Shown here: one piece after another, positions 15,282 through 21,153 of the stretch
Layout of the letters: every line of letters starts with the position of its first letter
How positions within the stretch are numbered: position 1 is the stretch's first letter
NCBI GenBank assembly: GCA_905211485.1
Contig: CAJMAW010000047.1
Location: 1-21,153 of the forward strand
Source of the DNA: an uncultured Lentisphaeria bacterium
Lineage (GTDB): Bacteria; Verrucomicrobiota; Lentisphaeria; Victivallales; UBA1829
Direction: 5' to 3'
DNA: 21,153 bases
Notes under the pieces: model-generated
What the model was told of the DNA's origin: nothing
What the model saw: only the letters and a program-made list of their open reading frames with translations
Databases searched by the model: none
Program-made: the position numbers and the translations under genes

Positions 15282-15578
15282 ATGGCAAATCAGATGATCC
15301 AGCCGCTTGGCGACAGAGTTCTTGTCGAGCCCGTTGAAATCGGCGAACAGATCAAGGGCGGAATCGTGATTCCCGATGCGGCGAAGGAGAAACCGCAGGA
15401 AGCGAAAGTCATTGCCCTGGGAACGGGGAAAGTCGACGACGAGGGGAAAAGAGTTCCCTTTGACGTTGCAGTGGGCGACATCGTTCTCACCAGCAAATAC
15501 GGCGGAACCGAGGTCCGTTTTGATGACAAGGAATACAAGATTCTGAATTCCAGCGATATTCTCGCCGTCATCAAGTAA
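15282..15578 (+). CDS. groES: Co-chaperonin GroES (Hsp10)
   Basis: A 98-residue Hsp10 that forms the heptameric lid on GroEL. The sequence IQPLGDRVLVEPVE, the mobile loop with KGGIVIPDAAKEKPQEAKV (the IVI tripeptide contacts GroEL), and the C-terminal YGGTEVRFDDKEYKILNSSDILAVIK are diagnostic. ATG 15282 is preceded by AGGAG at 15266-15270. An in-frame upstream ATG (15219) would add a Lys-rich leader and is rejected. groEL follows 65 bp downstream, the standard pairing. Confidence 0.99.
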   Translation: MANQMIQPLGDRVLVEPVEIGEQIKGGIVIPDAAKEKPQEAKVIALGTGKVDDEGKRVPFDVAVGDIVLTSKYGGTEVRFDDKEYKILNSSDILAVIK

Positions 15579-15643
15579 GAGAGAAATCCGACTACAACAA
15601 AGCATCAGTACCTATTCTTATTTTTTTCAGGAGATTGACAATT

Positions 15644-17314
15644 ATGGCAGCAAAACAGCTTCTTTTCAATGATGAGGCGAGACGTCAGCTTCTTTCCGGA
15701 GTGGAACAGCTTTCCGCCGCTGTGAAGGCCACCCTCGGTCCGAAAGGCCGCAATGTGGTCCTGGACAAGAAATTCGGATCCCCGACCGTGACGAAGGACG
15801 GTGTGAGCGTGGCGAAGGAAGTCGAACTTGCGAATCCCTTCCAGAACATGGGAGCGCAGATGGTCCGCGAAGTCGCCAGCAAGACCAGCGACATTGCCGG
15901 AGACGGCACCACCACCGCCACGGTTCTTGCCGAAGCCATTTTCAAGCAGGGTCTGAAGAACGTTACTTCGGGCGCGAATCCGATGTGTCTGAAACGCGGA
16001 ATTGACAAGGCGGTGGAAGCCATTGTCAAGGAACTGGACGTGATCAAGAAGGAAGTCAGCGAGAACTCCCAGGTTGCGCAGGTTGCGACGATTTCCGCCA
16101 ACGGCGACGCCGAGATCGGCAAGATCATCGCCAATGCCATGGACAAGGTCGGCAAGGACGGCACCATCACCGTCGAAGAAGCCAAGACCATTGAAACCAC
16201 CCTTGACATCGTCGAAGGCATGCAGTTCGACAAAGGCTATCTCTCCCCCTATTTCGTGACCGATTCCGAAAACATGGAATGTGTCCTCGAAGACGCTTAT
16301 ATCCTGATCCATGAAAAGAAAATCACGAATCTGAATGACATCCTGCCCTTGCTCCAGACCGTGGCGAAGAGTTCCAAACCCCTGCTCATCATTGCGGAAG
16401 ACGTCGAAGGCGAAGCTCTTGCGACGCTCGTCATCAACAAGATGCGCGGCATCCTGAACTGCTGCGCGGTGAAGGCCCCCGGATTCGGCGACCGCAGAAA
16501 AGCCATGCTCGAGGACATCGCGATCCTGACCGGCGGAACCTGCATTTCCGAAGAACTGGGAATCAAGCTGGACACCGTCGGACTGGATAAACTCGGAAAA
16601 GCCAAGAGAATCACGATCGACAAGGAAAACACCACGATCGTCGAAGGCGCTGGTAAACAGAGCGCGATTCTCGGTCGTGTCCATCAGATCCGCAAGCAGA
16701 TTGAGGAAACCACTTCCGATTACGACCGTGAAAAACTGCAGGAACGTCTTGCCAAGCTGGCGGGCGGCGTGGCCGTCATCAACGTCGGCGCAGCGACCGA
16801 GACGGAAATGAAGGAGAAGAAGGCCCGCGTCGAAGATGCTCTGCATGCGACACGCGCCGCGGTCGAGGAAGGAATCGTCCCCGGAGGCGGTGTGGCTCTC
16901 CTGAGAGCTTCTTCCGCCCTGAAGGATCTCAAACTTTCCGGCGACGAGGAAATCGGAGCCGACATCATCCGCCGCGCCATTGAAGAACCCCTTCGCACTC
17001 TTGCCGCGAACGGAGGATATGAAGGAAGCGTCGTTGTGAAGGAAGTCCTTGCCGGAAAAGGCAACGAAGGATTCAACGTTGCGACCGGTGAATATGTCGA
17101 CATGCTTCAGACAGGCATCATCGATCCGAAGAAGGTGACCCGTTCCGCTCTGCAGAACGCCTCCTCCATCGCCGGACTTCTCCTCACCACCGAGTGCCTC
17201 ATCACCGAAGTTCCTGAAAAGGAAAAACCGGCTGCTCCCGATATGGGCGGCATGGGCGGCATGAATCGTCCCTCCATGAATAATACGAAGGCAGACAAAA
17301 GCCCACCTTCTTGA
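15644..17314 (+). CDS. groEL: Chaperonin GroEL (Hsp60) with an aberrant C-terminus
   Basis: A 556-residue Hsp60 with all family features. These include KATLGPKGRNVVLDK, the ATP site GDGTTTATVLAEAI with its catalytic Asp, the apical domain (about 190-375), and VEEGIVPGGGVALLRA. The natural Gly-Gly-Met tail begins (DMGGMGGM) and then turns abruptly into NRPSMNNTKADKSPPS. The last residues are encoded by the left arm of a 14-bp hairpin and the TGA stop is in its loop (17312-17314). That hairpin is the terminator of the opposing antiporter gene, so the true groEL end appears lost at a junction near 17,260-17,297. ATG 15644 follows CAGGAG at 11 bases. Confidence 0.97.
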   Translation: MAAKQLLFNDEARRQLLSGVEQLSAAVKATLGPKGRNVVLDKKFGSPTVTKDGVSVAKEVELANPFQNMGAQMVREVASKTSDIAGDGTTTATVLAEAIFKQGLKNVTSGANPMCLKRGIDKAVEAIVKELDVIKKEVSENSQVAQVATISANGDAEIGKIIANAMDKVGKDGTITVEEAKTIETTLDIVEGMQFDKGYLSPYFVTDSENMECVLEDAYILIHEKKITNLNDILPLLQTVAKSSKPLLIIAEDVEGEALATLVINKMRGILNCCAVKAPGFGDRRKAMLEDIAILTGGTCISEELGIKLDTVGLDKLGKAKRITIDKENTTIVEGAGKQSAILGRVHQIRKQIEETTSDYDREKLQERLAKLAGGVAVINVGAATETEMKEKKARVEDALHATRAAVEEGIVPGGGVALLRASSALKDLKLSGDEEIGADIIRRAIEEPLRTLAANGGYEGSVVVKEVLAGKGNEGFNVATGEYVDMLQTGIIDPKKVTRSALQNASSIAGLLLTTECLITEVPEKEKPAAPDMGGMGGMNRPSMNNTKADKSPPS

Positions 17315-17327
17315 GAAGGTGGGCTTT
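17298..17327 (-). terminator. Intrinsic terminator of the antiporter gene
   Basis: AAAGCCCACCTTCT (17298-17311) is perfectly complementary to 17314-17327, leaving a TG loop. On the minus strand it lies 18 bases after the antiporter stop and ends in TTTTGT. The groEL reading frame runs into it from the other side. Confidence 0.85.
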
Positions 17328-17344
17328 GCACGCAATAGGGACGC

Positions 17345-18655
17345 TTACTTCTTGTCAAACAGGATGAACAGCAGGCTGGACAGGCATAGCAGGAAGGGAT
17401 AGAACAGCAGGGGAATGATGTCGAAGGCACTGATGGCGTAGCCCAGCGTGGCGCAGGTGGAGATCGCCACCAGCATCTGTGCGCCGTAGGGGATAATGCC
17501 CTGGAAAATGCAGGAGAAGGTGTCCAGCAGGGAGGCGGAACGCTTGGGGCTGATGCCGTACTCCTCCGCCACCTCCTTGGCGATGGGACCGGCCATAACG
17601 ATAGCCACGGTGTTGTTGGCGGTGGCAATGTCCATCAGCCCCACCAGCAGCCCGATACCCAGCTGGCCGCCCCGCTTGCCGCGGAACACCCGCCGGATAA
17701 AGGCGAGGATGCTCTCAAAGCCGCCGTAGGCGCGGATCAGCCCGCACAGGGACGCCACCAGCAGCGTCACCAGAATCGTCTCGAACATACCGGACACGCC
17801 GCCGCCCATGTTGCCCATAAGCTCCAACGCCGTGACCTGCCCGGTGATGAGGGTGATGGCAGCACCGGCGGCGATACCGATGAGCAGCACCACAAACACG
17901 TTCAGACCGACGATACCGCCGATAAGCACCAGCACGTAGGGGATAATGAGCACCAGATCGTGACCGCCGGAGACGGCGCGCTGCACATCGGTGCCCAGCG
18001 ATACCACGATGATCAGCACCAACGCCGCCAGCGCGGCGGGCAGGGCGATCTTGAAGTTGGCGCGGAACTTGTCCTTCATCTCCGTGCCCTGGGTAGAGCA
18101 GGCGGCGATGGTGGTGTCGGAAATAAAGCTGAGGTTGTCGCCGAACATGGCACCGCCCATAACGGAGGCGATGCACAGGGGCAGGTCAAAGCCGGAGTCG
18201 GCGGACACCGCCACGGCGATGGGGGCAAGCAGGGTGATGGTGCCCACGGAGGTGCCCATGGCCATGGACACGAAGCACGCCACCACGAACAGCACCGCCA
18301 CCGCCAGCTTCACCGGGGCGATGGACAGCAGGAAGTAGGCGACCGCCTCCGCGCTGGAGCGTCCGGTCACGCCCACGAAGATACCGGCCACCAGAAAAAT
18401 GAGGATCATGGTGACGATGTTCTTGTCACCGATGCCCTGTCCCATCAGCTCCAGCTTTTCATCGAAGCTGACGCCGCGGTTTTGCAGGCACGCCACCAGC
18501 AGTGCCACTAAAAATGCCACAACAATGGGGATCTGATAGAAGCCCATCTCGATTTTCAGAACGTACTCCAGAATAATACCCAGCACCAGATACAGCACCA
18601 GAAATACAGCCACAGGCAGCAGGGCTATGGCGCGGGGTGTCGGCTTTTTCTCCAT
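17345..18655 (-). CDS. NhaC-family Na+/H+ antiporter-type transporter
   Basis: A 436-residue membrane protein with about eleven hydrophobic segments, of the NhaC branch of the ion-transporter superfamily, predicted to exchange Na+ (or an organic anion, in relatives) against protons. The conserved core motif GGAMFGDNLSFISDTTIAA is near 170-190, and a second, related half has LMDIATANNTVAIVMAGPIAK. NhaC relatives include malate/lactate exchangers, so the ion is not certain. ATG 18655 follows AAGGAGAG; the ATG at 18673 precedes that ribosome site and is rejected. Codon use and base content differ clearly from the left part. It is transcribed divergently from the HerA-like gene, from a near-perfect promoter. 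Confidence 0.88.
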   Translation of the reverse strand: MEKKPTPRAIALLPVAVFLVLYLVLGIILEYVLKIEMGFYQIPIVVAFLVALLVACLQNRGVSFDEKLELMGQGIGDKNIVTMILIFLVAGIFVGVTGRSSAEAVAYFLLSIAPVKLAVAVLFVVACFVSMAMGTSVGTITLLAPIAVAVSADSGFDLPLCIASVMGGAMFGDNLSFISDTTIAACSTQGTEMKDKFRANFKIALPAALAALVLIIVVSLGTDVQRAVSGGHDLVLIIPYVLVLIGGIVGLNVFVVLLIGIAAGAAITLITGQVTALELMGNMGGGVSGMFETILVTLLVASLCGLIRAYGGFESILAFIRRVFRGKRGGQLGIGLLVGLMDIATANNTVAIVMAGPIAKEVAEEYGISPKRSASLLDTFSCIFQGIIPYGAQMLVAISTCATLGYAISAFDIIPLLFYPFLLCLSSLLFILFDKK

Positions 18656-18700
18656 AAATTCTCTCTCCTTCATAAAAATGGTCTTTTTTCGCCAGCTTTG

Positions 18701-18729
18701 ATGGTATCACGAGGTAAAGCAAATGTCAA
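18701..18729 (-). promoter_or_regulatory. Promoter of the NhaC-type gene
   Basis: On the minus strand a perfect TTGACA (18724-18729), a 17-bp spacer and TACCAT (18701-18706), giving a leader of about 40 bases. Confidence 0.75.
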
Positions 18730-18942
18730 CAGAAAGACTTGCGTACACACCCGCCCTCCGCCGTCCACGACTCCCTCAACATTTCGCGGTGGGCGCGAAC
18801 GACGGCGAGATGGTGTTTGCGGCGGAGCCGCTCCAAAAGCAGGAGGGCGGCATCCCGCCGGCGGCGCAGTGGGTCGATGTACCGCAGCGAAAGTGCGAAA
18901 GCACGGCGTTTTGGGGAAAAAGCGGCACGCTCCGCTTTTTTC
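18730..18942. other. Divergent intergenic DNA without a recognised gene
   Basis: GC-rich sequence between the two divergent promoters. The downstream gene's frame is open through it from 18723, but the translation has no conserved domain, there is no start signal, and the promoter of that gene lies inside the stretch. Confidence 0.5.
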
Positions 18943-18971
18943 TTGCGCTGGGGCAGGGGAGGGCGTATAAT
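18943..18971 (+). promoter_or_regulatory. Promoter of the HerA-like ATPase gene
   Basis: TTGCGC (18943-18948), a 17-bp spacer and a perfect TATAAT (18966-18971) give a start near 18978 and a leader of about 33 bases. Its position decides against the longer open frame beginning at 18723. Confidence 0.7.
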
Positions 18972-19010
18972 AGGGGGCAAGAGCATCAACAAACGATGGA
19001 GGATGACACT

Positions 19011-20642
19011 ATGTACGAGAACGGCAGGATATACATGGGGCTGGCGGGCGACAAGCGGGTGGAGATGGCACTGAATATGTGCAACCGCCACGGGCTCATC
19101 GCCGGAGCCAGCGGCACCGGCAAGACCGTCACCATGAAGGTGATGGCGGAGTCCTTTTCCGACGCGGGCGTGCCGGTGTTTCTGTGCGACGTAAAGGGCG
19201 ACGTGGCGGGCATCTGCGCGCCGGGTCAGCCCAGCGAGGGCATGGAAAAGCGCATCGACAGGTTCGGACTGCGGGGGAGCTTCACCTACCGCGGCTACCC
19301 CACCACGTTCTGGGACATCTACCAGCAGGGCGGCCACGCCGTCCGCGCCACCGTCAGCGACATGGGACCGGAGCTTCTCAGCCGCATTTTGGGCTTGACG
19401 GCGGCGCAGGAGGGCATCCTCCACATCGTTTTCCGTATCGCCGACGACAAAGGACTGCTGCTCATTGACCTGAAGGATCTGCGATCCATGCTGACCTACG
19501 TGAACGAGCACCGCACCGAGTACATGATGACCTACGGCAACATCACGCCCCAGTCGGTGGCGGCGATCCTCCGCGCATTACTGCCGCTGGAGCAGCAGGG
19601 GGGCGAGCTGTTCTTCGGCGAGCCTGCGCTGGACATCCAGGACTGGATACGAACCGATGCCGACGGGCGGGGCATGATCAACGTGCTGGACTGCGCCCGG
19701 CTGGTGCAGAACCCTACCCTGTACGCCAGCTTCCTGCTCTGGATGCTCTCGGAGCTGTTTGAAAGCCTGCCGGAGTCCGGCGACATGGACAAGCCCCGTC
19801 TGGTGTTCTTCTTCGATGAGGCGCACATGCTGTTCCGGGACGCGCCCGCCGTGCTGCTGCAAAAGGTAGAGCAGACGGTGAAGCTCATCCGCTCCCGGGG
19901 CGTGGGCGTGTACTTCGTCACCCAAAGCCCCAGCGACATTCCCGACGCCGTGCTGGCGCAGCTGTCCAACCGCGTGCAGCACGCTCTCCGCGCCTACACC
20001 CCCGCCGAGCTGAAGGCGGTTCGCGTGGCGGCGCAGTCCTTCCGCGCCAACCCCGCCTTTCAGGCGGAGGACGCCATCATGGAGCTGGGGGTGGGCGAGG
20101 CATTGACCTCCTTCCTGGACGAAACCGGCGTCCCCACCATGGTGGAGCGCACCAAGATCGTCTGCCCCCAGAGCCTCATGTCGCCGCCGGAGCCTATACT
20201 CCGCGCCAAGACCATGATGCACGACGGCATGGAGAAATACGACGACCTTGTGGACAATGTGTCCGCCTACGAGGTGCTGACGGAGGAGGCGGCGCAGGCG
20301 GAGGCCGCCAAGCAGGCCGAAGCCGACCGCAAGGCACAGGAAAAGGCGGAAGCGGAGGCGGAGAAGCAGCGTCTCAAGGAGGAGGAAGCCGACAGGAAAC
20401 GCCAGCTGAAATTAGAGGATGAGGAACGCCGCCGCCAACAGAAATTGGCGGACGAGGAACGCCGCCGCCAGCAGAGGCTGGAGGACGAGGCACGGCGCAA
20501 GGCGGAGCGTCAGCAGGAGAAGGCGGAGGCGGAGGCGAAGCGTAAGCTGGAGCGTCGCGCCGCCAAGATCGAGTCCCAGCTGATCTCCGCAGGCGGTCAG
20601 GTGCTCAAGCGCGGTCTGCTGGGCGTCCTCAAAAGACGTTGA
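19011..20642 (+). CDS. HerA-like P-loop ATPase (DUF853 / YjgR type) with coiled-coil tail
   Basis: A 543-residue RecA/FtsK-fold ATPase of the DUF853 'helicase HerA C-terminal-like' group; its cellular role is not established. Walker A is GASGTGKT (near 30-37) and Walker B is LVFFFDEAHM (near 263-272). The segment YFVTQSPSDIPDAVLAQLSNR resembles the TQ-P-x-DIP sensor region of the family. Residues about 425-520 are almost purely Glu/Lys/Arg/Gln/Ala, with an 11-residue repeat (KLEDEERRRQQ, then KLADEERRRQQ), a hendecad coiled coil; the very C-terminus (GGQVLKRGLLGVLKRR) is basic. ATG 19011 has GGAGG 8 bases upstream and a consensus promoter before it. A terminator follows directly. Confidence 0.88.
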   Translation: MYENGRIYMGLAGDKRVEMALNMCNRHGLIAGASGTGKTVTMKVMAESFSDAGVPVFLCDVKGDVAGICAPGQPSEGMEKRIDRFGLRGSFTYRGYPTTFWDIYQQGGHAVRATVSDMGPELLSRILGLTAAQEGILHIVFRIADDKGLLLIDLKDLRSMLTYVNEHRTEYMMTYGNITPQSVAAILRALLPLEQQGGELFFGEPALDIQDWIRTDADGRGMINVLDCARLVQNPTLYASFLLWMLSELFESLPESGDMDKPRLVFFFDEAHMLFRDAPAVLLQKVEQTVKLIRSRGVGVYFVTQSPSDIPDAVLAQLSNRVQHALRAYTPAELKAVRVAAQSFRANPAFQAEDAIMELGVGEALTSFLDETGVPTMVERTKIVCPQSLMSPPEPILRAKTMMHDGMEKYDDLVDNVSAYEVLTEEAAQAEAAKQAEADRKAQEKAEAEAEKQRLKEEEADRKRQLKLEDEERRRQQKLADEERRRQQRLEDEARRKAERQQEKAEAEAKRKLERRAAKIESQLISAGGQVLKRGLLGVLKRR

Positions 20643-20661
20643 CAGCGCAGCATACAGCGAA

Positions 20662-20689
20662 AAAGCCCGCGGCGGACGCCGCGGGCTTT
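20662..20689 (+). terminator. Intrinsic terminator after the HerA-like gene
   Basis: A perfect 12-bp stem: AAAGCCCGCGGC (20662-20673) with GCCGCGGGCTTT (20678-20689), tetraloop GGAC. It begins 20 bases past the stop. Its A-GCCC...GGGC-T style matches the terminator at 17298-17327. Confidence 0.85.
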
Positions 20690-20703
20690 CCTGTCCCTCC
20701 GCC

Positions 20704-20732
20704 TTGACAACCTGCCCGGATTTCTGTATGCT
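20704..20732 (+). promoter_or_regulatory. Promoter of the IclR-family gene
   Basis: A perfect TTGACA (20704-20709), a 17-bp spacer and TATGCT (20727-20732). AAGGAG (20741-20746) follows, so the leader is short. Confidence 0.7.
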
Positions 20733-20756
20733 GGTCGGGAAAGGAGCTGGTGCCCT

Positions 20757-21153
20757 GTGGTGGACGGCAACATCATCTTATCCGTGGCAAAAGCCATGGA
20801 GCTGCTGCAAATATTGAGCCAGGCGGGAAAGCCCCTGCTGCTGAAGGAGCTGACCGCCCTGTGCGGCTACCCCAAGAGCACGGTGTTTGGTCTGCTGACC
20901 ACCATGCGCTCCTACGACGTGGTGACCCAGACCCCCGACGGCAGGTACGCGCTGGGACTGCGGCTTTTTGAGTACGGGCGGCAGGTGGAGCGGTCGTGGG
21001 ACATCTCCTCCGTGGCGCGCCCCTACATGGAGCACCTGTGCCGGCAGACCGGCGCGTCCGTCATGCTCTCCGTCTGCGAGGGCGGCAGCGTCATCACGCT
21101 GGATCAGGTGGAGACGCGGGGCAGCCTGCGGGTGGTGTCGGACACCGGCTCCC
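20757..21153 (+). CDS. IclR-family transcriptional regulator, 3' end cut by the window
   Basis: A GTG-started frame (20757, or the adjacent GTG at 20760) runs off the right edge after 132 codons. The first 60 or so residues form a winged helix-turn-helix (ILSVAKAMELLQIL, LKELTALCGYPKSTVFGLL). The wing ends in DGRYALGLRLFEYGR, the IclR pattern 'xYxLGxxxxxLG'. The beginning of the effector-binding domain follows (ISSVARPYMEHLCRQTGASV, GGSVITLDQVE). Such proteins control small catabolic or efflux operons through a bound metabolite; the target is not visible here. AAGGAG lies 10 bases before the GTG, and a consensus promoter precedes it. Confidence 0.85.
   Translation, partial: MVDGNIILSVAKAMELLQILSQAGKPLLLKELTALCGYPKSTVFGLLTTMRSYDVVTQTPDGRYALGLRLFEYGRQVERSWDISSVARPYMEHLCRQTGASVMLSVCEGGSVITLDQVETRGSLRVVSDTGS

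Noticed and set aside
15605..17335. Very long antisense open frame (over 570 codons) opposite groEL
   Set aside because: It mirrors groEL codon positions, has His/Asp/Gly-rich composition and no family resemblance; typical of strongly biased highly expressed genes.
18723..19010. N-terminal extension of the HerA-like ATPase by 96 residues
   Set aside because: The extension contains the gene's own TATAAT promoter, lacks conserved sequence, and a strong ribosome site precedes the ATG at 19011.
20750..20971. GTG-started 73-codon frame at 20750
   Set aside because: It is the wrong frame over the IclR-family gene, whose own frame begins at GTG 20757 and shows the helix-turn-helix and effector domain.
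1..21153. CRISPR arrays, tRNA or rRNA genes, insertion sequences, phage or toxin-antitoxin genes
   Set aside because: Looked for along both strands; no regular repeat-spacer pattern, cloverleaf, transposase or other recognisable marker was found.

Overview
The window joins two stretches of quite different character. Positions 1 to about 17,280 look like a Lentisphaerota (Victivallales-like) gut bacterium. This is inferred from a DUF1559-like protein with an exact H-X9-DG motif, scattered biosynthesis genes and the style of the proteins; no 16S rRNA is present to prove it. From about 17,280 to the right end the DNA is visibly GC-richer. It carries Bacillota-type genes (NhaC-family antiporter, HerA-like ATPase with a charged tail, IclR regulator), each with near-consensus sigma-A promoters and compact GC-rich terminators, suggesting an Oscillospirales-type Clostridium. 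The seam lies in the 3' end of groEL, whose stop codon falls in the loop of the neighbour's terminator. I read it as an assembly chimera or a recent rearrangement.

Left part, minus strand: a four-gene unit runs tsaB (tRNA t6A synthesis), a membrane-anchored protein of unknown function, eda (KDPG aldolase) and kdgK-like sugar kinase, ending in a strong intrinsic terminator at 110-144. The last two genes are the two closing steps from 2-keto-3-deoxygluconate to pyruvate and glyceraldehyde 3-phosphate. A 565-bp gap follows, with a good sigma-70 promoter and a possible small RNA. Next come an orphan HPt phosphotransfer protein (plus strand) and a convergent MFS transporter with a one-base frameshift in a G run. 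Then ispF, a small membrane protein and guaB run on the minus strand behind a guaB promoter. A separately promoted H-X9-DG protein follows, then ispE and a Gfo/Idh/MocA oxidoreductase. ispF and ispE are two MEP isoprenoid genes lying about 3 kb apart.

Plus strand from 12,160: pyrH, then the chaperone block dnaK, groES, groEL. No CIRCE element is seen before dnaK or groES. The dnaK upstream region instead has a sigma-54-like -24/-12 element with repeated TGYGACA half-sites at enhancer distance.

Right part: the NhaC-type antiporter (minus) is divergent from the HerA-like ATPase (plus), which is followed by an IclR-family regulator cut by the window end. No rRNA, tRNA, CRISPR array, transposase or phage gene was recognised.
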